From an uncultured cyanobacterium (GTDB lineage: Bacteria; Cyanobacteriota; Cyanobacteriia; PCC-6307; Cyanobiaceae), in the NCBI GenBank assembly GCA_903882285.1, contig CAIRWM010000108.1:1-33381 (forward strand): 33,381 nt of DNA, given 5' to 3'. Below the pieces are notes generated by a model. That model did no database searches and had not been told where the DNA came from. It saw nothing but the letters and a program-made list of their open reading frames with translations. Positions 1 to 7,617 of the stretch are shown in pieces. The translations under genes and the position numbers were made by a program. Each line of letters opens with the position of its first letter. Position 1 is the stretch's first letter.

Positions 1-434
1 CTGGGTCCAGGCTATCGCCAATACCCCTCACGGGGTACATCTGGCGATCGCGAATGCCGATCTGCATGCATGCTCACCACCACGGCTCCACCCCGCCCGA
101 GCATTATTGGAGCCCGATTCACTTGACCCGCCTGAAGCCGCAGCCAAACGAGCCCTGAGGGGGGTGACCCCCACCCTGCTGGAACCCGGCATTTTGATGC
201 GTGCTCAGCCCATCGCAGCCAGGCCATGGGCGATCACCGCAGCTCCCTGCTGACTCCCGCTCTTTCCTTCCTGGCCCGCATGCGGGTGCTCCAGGCCGAA
301 ACCATTTCCGTGGTGGCTGTGGAGGGCCAGTCCCCCTTGCTCGGGGCCCGTCCCCACCGCTCGGATTCTTGGGTCGATCGAGAGGCGTCGGCTGCTGGGG
401 CGGAGCAGGGAGTGGATGGAAGCCCAACCCCCGA
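1..434. other. No intact gene; left-edge spacer
   Basis: I see no convincing gene in this stretch. Open frames exist on both strands but are arginine- and proline-rich and have no recognisable domain, as expected by chance in GC-rich DNA. A HIP1 octamer (GCGATCGC) lies at 44-51. Part of the stretch may be the lost N-terminal half of the AraC-type pseudogene that follows, but I could not align it. Confidence 0.4.
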
Positions 435-673
435 AGCCTGCAGGTCTGCTTCCGCGAGGAACTGGGGCAGTCCCCAGGGGAGCAGGTTCGGCGCCTGCGC
501 TTCCGAAGGCTTCGTTATCGGCTGCGCACGACGCCCGTTGACGAGACAACGATCGAGGCCATGTTTCAGGCCTGCGGTCTTACGTTCACCGCCACCACGC
601 CATGCGGCACCAGTACAGCCCATGGTGTGGCGAAACTCCTGCCCAGAGTCAGTCGCACGCCAGCAGGGGCTGA
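435..673 (+). pseudogene. AraC-family regulator, C-terminal fragment, frameshifted
   Basis: From 435 the frame reads like the end of the first helix-turn-helix of an AraC/XylS regulator (SLQVCFREELGQSPGEQVRR) followed by the start of the second (TIEAMFQACGLTF, near 550-590). The typical ending appears only after a shift to another frame at about 590-602 (HQYSPWCGETPAQS, stop TGA 671-673), matching the family's usual YRxxFGExPS ending. There is no N-terminal sensor domain in frame and no credible start codon. The recognisable pieces cover only about 75 residues of a protein family normally near 300. I read it as a decaying gene remnant. A sequencing error could account for the frameshift but not for the missing N-terminus. 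Confidence 0.6.
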
Positions 674-684
674 CTCTCTCTCAC

Positions 685-1758
685 TCAGACATCGCCCTCA
701 GGCGACAGCCGCCACCGCAGCAGTTCGCCGGCATGGAAGGGCACCAGCTCCACGGCTTCGCCGGCCGCGTCATTGAGGTGCAGCCGCGCTGGCACGGTGT
801 GGGCCTCGCCTACCAGGGTGATGCGCTCCTCGTTGGGCGGCAGGCCGTAGAAGCGCGGCCCGTAGAGCGAGGCGAAGGCCTCCAGCCGCTCCAGGGCGCC
901 CTCCTCCTCGAACACCTGGGCGTAGCTCTCGATCGCATAGGGGGCATTGAAAATGCCGGCGCAGCCGCAGGCCGCCTCCTTGGCGTGGCGGAGGTGGGGG
1001 GCGGAGTCGGTGCCGAGGAAGAAGCTGGGATCGCCGCTGGTGGCGGCGGCGCGCAGGGCGAGGCGATGCCGCTCCCGTTTGGCCACCGGCAGACAGTAGA
1101 AGTCGGGCCGCAGGCCGCCTTGAAACATGGCGTTGCGGTTGATGTGCAGGTGATGGGGCGTGATCGTGGCCGCCAGATTCGGCCCGCCCGTAGCTACGAA
1201 ATCCGCCGCCTCGGCGGTGGTGATGTGCTCCAGCACCACTTTCAGAGCGCTGTGGCGTCGCAGCAGCGGCGCAAGATGGCGCTCCACGAACACCGCCTCG
1301 CGGTCGAAGATGTCGATGGCGGCATCGGTGACCTCGCCGTGGACCAGCAGCGGCATGCCAATCCGCTCCAGGGTCTCGAGCACCGGCGTGATCCGGGCCA
1401 GGTCGGAGACCCCGGCCGCTGCATTGGTGGTGGCATGGGCGGGATAGAGCTTGCAGGCCGTGAAGACGCCGGCATTGAAGCCGCGCTCGATCTCGGCAGG
1501 ATCGATCGTGTCCGTGAGGTAGGCGGTGAGCAGCGGGGTGAAGCCGCATCCGGCCGGCACTGCCGCCCGGATGCGCTCCCGGTAGGCCTCGGCCGCCGCC
1601 ACGGTGGTGACCGGTGGGCTGAGGTTGGGCATCACGATTGCCCGGGCGAATTGCCGCGCGGTGGCCGGAGCCACCGCCTGCAGTACCGCCCCGTCGCGCA
1701 GGTGTACGTGCCAGTCGTCGGGACGGCGGAGCGAGAGGCGCTGGGCAGGGTTGCTCAT
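685..1758 (-). CDS. pyrC: Dihydroorotase, class II (PyrC)
   Basis: Zinc amidohydrolase that cyclises N-carbamoyl-L-aspartate to dihydroorotate, the third step of pyrimidine synthesis, in the cytosol. The 357-residue product is close to the usual class II length of about 345. Metal and active-site residues sit one position beyond those of the E. coli enzyme: H17 and H19 in DWHVHLRDG, the carboxylated lysine K103 in [12 protein letters not shown]140, H178 in EHITT and D251 in GTDSAPH. The chain appears complete. The ATG at 1756-1758 is the chosen start, because the family motif begins only about 15 residues in. It lies 18 bases downstream of the YqhA-family gene on the same strand, so the two may be cotranscribed, although no functional link is known. 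Confidence 0.95.
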   Translation of the reverse strand: MSNPAQRLSLRRPDDWHVHLRDGAVLQAVAPATARQFARAIVMPNLSPPVTTVAAAEAYRERIRAAVPAGCGFTPLLTAYLTDTIDPAEIERGFNAGVFTACKLYPAHATTNAAAGVSDLARITPVLETLERIGMPLLVHGEVTDAAIDIFDREAVFVERHLAPLLRRHSALKVVLEHITTAEAADFVATGGPNLAATITPHHLHINRNAMFQGGLRPDFYCLPVAKRERHRLALRAAATSGDPSFFLGTDSAPHLRHAKEAACGCAGIFNAPYAIESYAQVFEEEGALERLEAFASLYGPRFYGLPPNEERITLVGEAHTVPARLHLNDAAGEAVELVPFHAGELLRWRLSPEGDV

Positions 1759-1776
1759 GGCCCCACTCTGGACCGG

Positions 1777-2334
1777 CTAAAGCGCCTTTTTGTCGTGGCT
1801 GCCCTTGCCCAGGTTGCCCGTGACCAGGAAGCCGCTGATCGCCAGCAGCAGCACGCCGAGACAGAAGTAGACCAGCGAAGGGCCGTCGCTGATCGGCAGG
1901 GTGAGCATCGCCTTGAAGGCGGAGACGATCAGGGCCACCACCAGCACCTTCACCAGCTTTTCCTTGAGCTGGTCGAGGTCGCGGATGTCCAGCAACCCCT
2001 CGCCGCCGTGGGTGCCGCGGGCCGCGTCGATCGGCGAGATCAGCAACTCGTAGACGCCATAGCCGAAAATCAGCAGGGCGATGCCGATCAGGTAAAGGTC
2101 GATGCCGGTGACCACGCCGCCCAGCAGGTGGGCCATGTAGGCCTTGTCGGGCTGGTGGGCCTGGCCCAGCCCCAGGATCGCCTTGCCGATCTCCATGGTG
2201 CCGAGCACAAAGGTGATACCGGTGCTGGCCAGGCTCATCACCACCGGCAGAATCGCGATCAGCCGCAACTTCCACAGCGCGCTCTCGAAGCGCTCCTCCA
2301 GGCGTTTGAGGCGGGCCCATGGGGAGGAGGACAC
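1777..2334 (-). CDS. YqhA / UPF0114 family membrane protein
   Basis: Integral membrane protein of 185 residues resembling the YqhA (UPF0114) family, whose biochemical role is not established. An N-terminal amphipathic stretch (LKRLEERFESALWKLR) precedes about four hydrophobic segments: ILPVVMSLASTGITFVL, GIDLYLIGIALLIFGYGVYELL, VLVVALIVSAFKAML and LVYFCLGVLLLAISGFLV. The conserved middle contains a YELLISPID element and a charged cytoplasmic loop (DIRDLDQLKEKLVKVL), both typical of the family. The start is a GTG at 2332-2334. The only other upstream in-frame candidate before a stop is CTG. It lies just upstream of pyrC on the same strand. The function is unknown. Confidence 0.8.
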   Translation of the reverse strand: MSSSPWARLKRLEERFESALWKLRLIAILPVVMSLASTGITFVLGTMEIGKAILGLGQAHQPDKAYMAHLLGGVVTGIDLYLIGIALLIFGYGVYELLISPIDAARGTHGGEGLLDIRDLDQLKEKLVKVLVVALIVSAFKAMLTLPISDGPSLVYFCLGVLLLAISGFLVTGNLGKGSHDKKAL

Positions 2335-2455
2335 GGCGGCGACATGCAGGAGATCCGGCGAACCCTAGGGTCGTGATCCGTCGGGGCTGTCGCATCGATG
2401 ACCGGGTCGCCGGCGGCGGCCGTCTCCCTCTGGATTCAGCTGCCGGTGGGCCCGC

Positions 2456-3244
2456 TCAGGGGGTGGAGATGCGATCGAGACGGCCGATGGTCAGGTCGTC
2501 GGGATCGGTCTGCAGATAGAGGTAGCCGGAGCCGTCGGCCAGCACGATCGCCCGGTAGTTGAAGCTGCGGTTGAGCGTATCCGTCTGCTTCACGGTGGCC
2601 AGGCAATCCGGGCTGACGCTGATGCTGCCGTCGTAGAGCGCCTCCTCGATCGTGGCGCCGTAGCTGGACAGGGCGATGCCCGTCACCTTGCCCTGCCGCC
2701 ACTGCTCATGCTGCACCACGGCGTTCGGGCGCCAGCGGCCATCGCGGCGGCTGAGGCCCTGCTGCATGCTCACCACCGTGCCGTCGAGCAGGCCGGCGTT
2801 GCAGACCTTGCCTTCGGGCTGGCGAATCCAGCTGGAGGCCAGCACCACCTCAGCGACGGTGGGTAGCGAATAGCGAGGATGGCCGCTGGGGTCGAGCACC
2901 GCCTGGCTGCGGCTGATGCTGGAGCCATAGCTGCGCTCAATGGCGACGCGGCACTCGCTGCGGGGCTGGAAGCTGCCGGTGTAGGTGCTCTCGGCGTAGC
3001 TGCGGCCGCGGCGTTCCAGCCGCACCCCTTGGATGCGGCCATCGGCCGTCCAGGTTTCCTGCAACAGTCGGGCCACCGGTTCCCCCATGGCCTCGCCCTG
3101 CCCCATCACCACATAGCGGCCGGGCTGGGGATCGGCGCAGTCCGGCCCGGCGGCGCGGGCGGGGGCCAGGCCGGTGGGGGCCAGGGCCAGGGTGGCGAGC
3201 GACGCCAGCAGGAGGGTCGGCAGGGTGCGCGGGAGCATCGACAC
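2456..3244 (-). CDS. Secreted hypothetical protein
   Basis: A 262-residue protein with a clear Sec signal peptide: a hydrophobic stretch TLLLASLATLALAPTGLAP is followed by ARAAG, giving a predicted cut near residues 31-33. The mature part has five cysteines (in CADPQ, SECRV, KVCNAG and PDCLATV plus the N-terminal region), many short beta-prone segments and no transmembrane helix, so it is probably periplasmic. I do not recognise a named domain. The layout (GRYVVMGQG near the start, a LYLQTDPDDL element at the end) recalls conserved secreted proteins of picocyanobacteria, but that is an impression. The start is either GTG 3242-3244 or ATG 3236-3238 two codons later; neither has a good ribosome site. 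It is separated from the YqhA-family gene by 121 bases. Confidence 0.7.
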   Translation of the reverse strand: MSMLPRTLPTLLLASLATLALAPTGLAPARAAGPDCADPQPGRYVVMGQGEAMGEPVARLLQETWTADGRIQGVRLERRGRSYAESTYTGSFQPRSECRVAIERSYGSSISRSQAVLDPSGHPRYSLPTVAEVVLASSWIRQPEGKVCNAGLLDGTVVSMQQGLSRRDGRWRPNAVVQHEQWRQGKVTGIALSSYGATIEEALYDGSISVSPDCLATVKQTDTLNRSFNYRAIVLADGSGYLYLQTDPDDLTIGRLDRISTP

Positions 3245-3423
3245 GGACGGGGAATGCGAGGTTTATAGCCGCGGTTGTTGGCCAGGACTGATGCCGCCTG
3301 GTCAGTCGTGACATTCAGGGGGGCTGGCGCCTGCTCCCCTGGCTCCAGTCCCTCAGCAGGAACACCGCCGCCATCGCCAGGTGGCGCCGCTGCCCGGCAG
3401 AATCCGTCGATCGCGCCATCGGC

Positions 3424-4515
3424 ATGTCCTTTCTGTTCAATGCGCTCTGGATGCTTGGCGGCATCGCGCTGCTGTTCGGTGGCGGGGAGCTGTTCGTGGC
3501 CGGCTCGGTCGCCCTGGCGCTGCTGCTTCGCATCCCCCAAATTGTCATCGGCCTCACGGTGGTGTCGCTCGGCACCAGTGCCCCGGAACTGTTCGTCAGC
3601 CTGCTGTCCACCTTTCAGGGCGATGACGGCATCGCCGTCAGCAACGTGGTGGGCAGCAACATCTTCAACGTGCTGGTGGTGCTCGGCATGAGCGCCCTGG
3701 TGGTGCCGCTGCGCGTCAAGAGCCGCCTGGTGCGCCGTGACGTGCCCCTGCTGCTCGGCGTCTCGATGGCGGTATGGGGCATGGCCTCGGGGGGGCGCCT
3801 CACCTGGCAGGCCGGGGTGGCCCTGCTGGTGGCCACGGTGATGAACATCGTCTGGGAAATGCGCACCGCTGGCGAGAACCCAGAGGAGGGCGACGCGATC
3901 GATGAGAGCGAACGCGCCACCCCGCCCGTGGCCGCCGCCAAGCTGGCCGCGGGCCTGGTCCTGCTGGTGGTGGGGTCCCAGTTGCTGGTGAAGGGCGCGA
4001 TCGGCGCCGCCACCCAGCTGGGTGTGAGCCAGACGGTGATCGGCCTGACGATCGTTGCCGCCGGAACCTCCATGCCCGAACTGGTGACCTCCCTGGTGGC
4101 GGCCTACAAGGGCAAGGCCGACCTGGCCATCGGCAATGTGGTGGGCAGCAACCTGCTCAACCAGCTGGTGATCCTCGGCCTCTGCGGCGCCCTTTCCGGC
4201 GACGGCCTGCTGGTGGATCCGGTGATGATCAGCCGTGACCTGCCGATCATGGTGCTCACCACCCTGGCCTGCCTGCCGATCTTCTGGACCGGCGGCGTGA
4301 TCACCCGGCTGGAGGGCGGCATTCTGGTGGGCCTCTATGTGCTGTATCTGGGGGAGCAGCTCCTGCTCTACCGGGCCCCCTCCGTGCTGGATGAGTACCG
4401 GCTGGTGGTGTTGGTGGCGCTGGTGCCCCTGCTGCTGGCCTTCCTCACCTGGCAGGTGCTGCGCTGGCGGGCGCACCGCGCTGGTGCCGTCGAGGGCAGC
4501 GGCAGCCGGGGTTAG
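3424..4515 (+). CDS. Calcium/cation antiporter, CaCA (YrbG) family
   Basis: Membrane antiporter of 363 residues, expected to exchange Ca2+ for Na+ or H+ across the plasma membrane. Two inverted alpha repeats are plain: GLTVVSLGTSAPELFVSLLS (about 43-62) and GLTIVAAGTSMPELVTSLVA (about 207-226). Each is followed by the second signature (NVVGSNIFN and GNVVGSNLLN). The ion-coordinating glutamates E55 and E219 correspond to those seen in archaeal NCX structures. A charged cytoplasmic loop (about 150-170, ENPEEGDAIDESER) separates the halves. About ten membrane segments are predicted, and the length suits the prokaryotic YrbG group. Substrate choice (Ca2+, Na+ or K+) cannot be read from sequence. 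It opens a run of ion transporters. Confidence 0.9.
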   Translation: MSFLFNALWMLGGIALLFGGGELFVAGSVALALLLRIPQIVIGLTVVSLGTSAPELFVSLLSTFQGDDGIAVSNVVGSNIFNVLVVLGMSALVVPLRVKSRLVRRDVPLLLGVSMAVWGMASGGRLTWQAGVALLVATVMNIVWEMRTAGENPEEGDAIDESERATPPVAAAKLAAGLVLLVVGSQLLVKGAIGAATQLGVSQTVIGLTIVAAGTSMPELVTSLVAAYKGKADLAIGNVVGSNLLNQLVILGLCGALSGDGLLVDPVMISRDLPIMVLTTLACLPIFWTGGVITRLEGGILVGLYVLYLGEQLLLYRAPSVLDEYRLVVLVALVPLLLAFLTWQVLRWRAHRAGAVEGSGSRG

Positions 4516-4542
4516 GGGCCGCCCCTTCTGCTCGGACGCTTT

Positions 4543-4659
4543 GTGGCGGTGCTCTGGTCGGGCTCCATGGTGTCGCTGGCCTGGCTGGGAGGCCGCTTGA
4601 TACCCTTCGAGCGCATGCTGCAGGGCGTGGTCCAGCTCGGCATCGGCGCCCTGAGGTAG
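4543..4659 (+). CDS. Possible small membrane peptide (38 aa), in frame after the antiporter stop
   Basis: After the TAG of the Ca2+ antiporter (4513-4515) the same frame stays open to a TAG at 4657-4659. From the GTG at 4543 it would encode 38 residues (VAVLWSGSMVSLAWLGGR, then a short amphipathic tail ending LGIGALR). One hydrophobic segment is plausible. It could be a tiny membrane protein, the eroded end of a formerly longer gene, or chance. There is no obvious ribosome site and I recognise no family. Confidence 0.2.
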   Translation: MAVLWSGSMVSLAWLGGRLIPFERMLQGVVQLGIGALR

Positions 4660-4708
4660 GCCGGCCCGCCGAGGGGGATCATGGGGCACGACCGCCGCTC
4701 CCCACCTG

Positions 4709-5761
4709 ATGCTTCCCGGGCGCTACCTCCGCTATCTGGTCTTTCCCCTCGGCTGCTGCGCGGCCGGCATCGCCGTTGTGCTCGGGGTGATGGGGCTGGA
4801 GGCCGCCTGGATCACCCTGGTGCTGCTGGCCCTGGAGATCTCGTTGTCGTTCGACAACGCCGTGGTCAACGCCCGCGTGCTCGACAAGCTGACGCCGGGC
4901 CAGCAGCGCTTCTTCCTCACCTGGGGTCTGGTGATCCCGGTGTTCGGCGTGCGCTTCATCGGCCCGCTGGTGATGGTGGCCCTGGCCGGGGGCGTGGGCA
5001 TGGGCCAGGCCCTCGATGCCGCCCTGCACCATCCCGAGCTCTACCGCGAGCTGCTGGAGAAGGCCGAGCCCCGCATCCTCGCCTTTGGCGGCATGTTCCT
5101 GCTGATGGTGTTTCTGCGCTACTTCTTCGACGAAGCCAAGACGCTGCACTGGTTCAAGCCGCTGGAGCGCCGCCTCAGTGACGCCGGGCGGATCGAGGCC
5201 TTGGAGATCGCCCTGGCCTTGATCCTGCTGCTGGTGCTCGATCTCGCCCTGCCCGGGGAGATGCGCGCCTCGGTGATGATCGCCGGGGTGATCGGCCTGG
5301 TGCTGCAGCTGCTCAGCACCTCGCTTTCGGAGGCCTTCGGCGATGAGGAGCAGGCCGGCGCGCGGCTGGCCGCCGGCGGCGGCCTTGTCAGCCTGCTCTA
5401 CCTCGAGCTGCTCGATGCCTCCTTCAGCCTCGATGGCACGATCGGCGCCTTCGCGATCACCTCGAATCTCGGTCTGATCCTTACAGGGCTGGGTCTCGGG
5501 GCCCTGTTCATCCGCTCTCTCACCCTGCTGCTGAGCCGCGAGAAGGCGCTCGACCAGCTCGTTTACCTGGAGCACGGCGCCCACTACGCCATCGGCGCCC
5601 TCGGCCTGCTGATGCTTGCGGGGATCTGGCTCCACGAACACCGCATCGAGGTGCCCGAGTGGGTCACGGGCCTGGTGGGCCTGATGCTGCTCGCGCTGTC
5701 GTTCTGGGATTCAATGCGGCACCGCCGCCGTCTTGCTGGGGCCACGCCGGAGCGACCCTGA
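4709..5761 (+). CDS. DUF475 family (TerC-like) integral membrane protein
   Basis: Polytopic membrane protein of 350 residues matching the DUF475 group, a relative of TerC/Alx proteins linked in other bacteria to metal-ion or tellurite handling. Visible hallmarks are the acidic membrane motif LEISLSFDNAVVNARVLDKL (about 43-62), a second acidic motif ELLDASFSLDGTIGAFAIT (about 230-248) and EHGAHYAIGALGLL (about 290-303). The paired FDNA and SLDG acidic positions inside membrane helices are what one expects of a cation pathway, but no substrate is proven. The start is the ATG at 4709, just ahead of the first hydrophobic segment. Another ATG at 4681 is in a different frame. It follows the Ca2+ antiporter by 193 bases on the same strand and sits in the ion-transport cluster. 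Confidence 0.85.
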   Translation: MLPGRYLRYLVFPLGCCAAGIAVVLGVMGLEAAWITLVLLALEISLSFDNAVVNARVLDKLTPGQQRFFLTWGLVIPVFGVRFIGPLVMVALAGGVGMGQALDAALHHPELYRELLEKAEPRILAFGGMFLLMVFLRYFFDEAKTLHWFKPLERRLSDAGRIEALEIALALILLLVLDLALPGEMRASVMIAGVIGLVLQLLSTSLSEAFGDEEQAGARLAAGGGLVSLLYLELLDASFSLDGTIGAFAITSNLGLILTGLGLGALFIRSLTLLLSREKALDQLVYLEHGAHYAIGALGLLMLAGIWLHEHRIEVPEWVTGLVGLMLLALSFWDSMRHRRRLAGATPERP

Positions 5762-5793
5762 CCGCCGGCTCAGCAGGAACGGCGCCGCTCCGA

Positions 5794-7617
5794 TCAGAGG
5801 CTGAAATGGCGGCAGATCAGCCAGGGCACGATCACGGCGAGGCCCAGGGTGAGCGGAGCGCCGTAGCGAGTCATGTCGAGAAAGCGATAGCGGCCCGGTC
5901 CGAAGACCATCAGGTTGGTCTGGTAGCCGATCGGGGTGAGGAAGCTCTGGCTGGCGGCGAACACGATCGCGAAGATGAAGGCCATCGGGGGCAGCGCCAG
6001 CCCCTTGGCCAGCTCGGTGGCGATCGGCATCAGCAGCACCACCGTGGTGCCGTTGCTCAGGGCCTCGGTGAAAAGCTGGGCCAGCACGAAGACCACCAGC
6101 AGCACGGTGTACGCAGGCCAGCCCTTCAGGGAGTGGAGCAGATCGGTGGCCAGGGCCTCCGCCAGGCCGGTCTTCTGCATGGCCACCGAGAAGCAGGACA
6201 GGGAGCCCAGCAAGAGGATCACGTCCCAGCGGATCGAGCGCTGCAGTTCCCCGGGTCGCAGGCAGCCCGTGGCCACCATGATCACCACGGCCAGCAGCAC
6301 GGCCGCCATCAGCGGCAGCAGTTTGAACAGCGGCAGCACGATCACCAGCGCCGCCACAAGAACCGCCACCCACTTGCGGTTGGTGGTGGGCATGTCCTTT
6401 TCCAGCTCATCAAGCAGCACCAGGTCGTTGTTGGCCTGCAGGCCGCGGATGGCATCGAGGGGGGCCTGCAGCAGCAGCACGTCGCCGGACTGCAGCACCA
6501 CCTGGCCGAGCAGCTCGCGCAGCACCTGATTGCCGCGGCGCACGGCCAGCAGCGTGGCGTTGTAACGCTGGCGGAAGCGCAGGTCGCGCACGCTGGTGCC
6601 GGTGATGGTGGAGCCGTTGGGCAGCAACACTTCCACCATCCGCATCGCGGTGACGGCCGGCCGGGAGAGATCCTCCAGCGCCTCCTCCTGCTCGTTGGGC
6701 GGTGAGAGCACAACCGTGTGCTCCTGCTGCAGGCGCAGCAGGGTTTCGCGGTTGCAGCGCAGCACCAGCCGGTCGCCCCCCTGCAGCACCCGGTCGGCCA
6801 GGGGAGCACTGAAGATCTCCTGACCCCGCTGCAGTTCCAGCACGTCCACGTCGAAGCGGCGCTGCAGCCGGCTGTGGTGCAGGGACTGGCCGACCAGCTC
6901 CGATCCAGCCGGGATCAGCACCTCCGTGAGATAGCCCTCCCGGGCCAGGCTGCTGAGCAGGTCGCCGCTGTCGAGACCGCGATCGGGCAGCAGCCGGTCG
7001 GAGACCAGGAGCATGTACAAGCTGCCCAGCAGCCACACTGGTATCCCGATGGCGGTGAAGCTGAACAGCTCCAGGGAGCCGAAGCCGAGCTGCTGACTCA
7101 CATCACTGGCCAGCAGGTTGGTGGAGGTGCCCAGCAGGGAGATCGTGCCGCCCAGCACGGTGGCGAAGGAGAGGGGCAGCAGCACCTTGGAGGGTGCGAC
7201 GCGGCGGCGATGGCACCAGCCTTCCAGCACGGGCAGCAGGGTCGCCACAATCGGAGTGTTGGGGATGAATCCCGACACCGGGGCGACCACACCCACCAGC
7301 AAGGCGATCATGCGCCTGGGGCTGCGGATCGCGTCGGAGCCGATCAGGGCGCGCAGGCGGTCGAGGCCGCCGCTGCGGAACAGCCCGGCCGAAACGGCGA
7401 AAAGACCCATCAGGGTGATCAGAGCAGGACTGCCGAAGCCCTGCACCGCCTCGTCGGGCTTGAGAACCCCGAAGGTGACCAGGAGCGCCGCGGCCAGCAG
7501 GCCCGTGACCTCAGGGGCGAGGGCCCCGGTGATGAACAGCACGATCGCGCCGGCGAACACGGCCAGGGTGATCCATCCCTGGGGGGTGGTAGCGACCTGA
7601 AGAAAGGCGCTTGTCAT
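5794..7617 (-). CDS. SLC13 (DASS) family transporter with two RCK_C domains
   Basis: Sodium-coupled anion carrier of the divalent anion:Na+ symporter superfamily, 607 residues. The first membrane half carries GFIPNTPIVATLLP (about 116-129) and GTSTNLLASDV (about 163-173), the substrate and Na+ hairpin signatures. The second half carries ALSNGTTVVLLMPIA. Between them are two RCK_C (TrkA_C) domains, about 228-305 and 326-403, each starting with EVLIP or EVLLP and ending in a GDRLVL or GDVLLL strand. Relatives of this layout are usually annotated as sulfate or di/tricarboxylate permeases, so sulfate is a guess. RCK_C domains elsewhere bind nucleotides, including c-di-AMP, so allosteric control is plausible. 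Its ATG overlaps the stop of the KimA-like gene by four bases (ATGA), so the two are probably translationally coupled, with this gene second. Confidence 0.85.
   Translation of the reverse strand: MTSAFLQVATTPQGWITLAVFAGAIVLFITGALAPEVTGLLAAALLVTFGVLKPDEAVQGFGSPALITLMGLFAVSAGLFRSGGLDRLRALIGSDAIRSPRRMIALLVGVVAPVSGFIPNTPIVATLLPVLEGWCHRRRVAPSKVLLPLSFATVLGGTISLLGTSTNLLASDVSQQLGFGSLELFSFTAIGIPVWLLGSLYMLLVSDRLLPDRGLDSGDLLSSLAREGYLTEVLIPAGSELVGQSLHHSRLQRRFDVDVLELQRGQEIFSAPLADRVLQGGDRLVLRCNRETLLRLQQEHTVVLSPPNEQEEALEDLSRPAVTAMRMVEVLLPNGSTITGTSVRDLRFRQRYNATLLAVRRGNQVLRELLGQVVLQSGDVLLLQAPLDAIRGLQANNDLVLLDELEKDMPTTNRKWVAVLVAALVIVLPLFKLLPLMAAVLLAVVIMVATGCLRPGELQRSIRWDVILLLGSLSCFSVAMQKTGLAEALATDLLHSLKGWPAYTVLLVVFVLAQLFTEALSNGTTVVLLMPIATELAKGLALPPMAFIFAIVFAASQSFLTPIGYQTNLMVFGPGRYRFLDMTRYGAPLTLGLAVIVPWLICRHFSL

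Noticed and set aside
226-2376. Very long plus-strand open frame (716 codons) opposite pyrC and the YqhA-family gene
   Set aside because: It is antisense to clear genes, is rich in Arg/Gly/Gln/His, and has no domain. It results from third-position G+C bias.
3315-3423. Possible short minus-strand membrane peptide ahead of the Ca2+ antiporter
   Set aside because: One short hydrophobic patch only, no ribosome site, no family resemblance; chance is more likely.
3106-4689. Minus-strand open frame of 527 codons opposite the Ca2+ antiporter
   Set aside because: Composition is the Gln/His-rich pattern produced opposite leucine-rich membrane genes. The plus strand carries both antiporter repeats.
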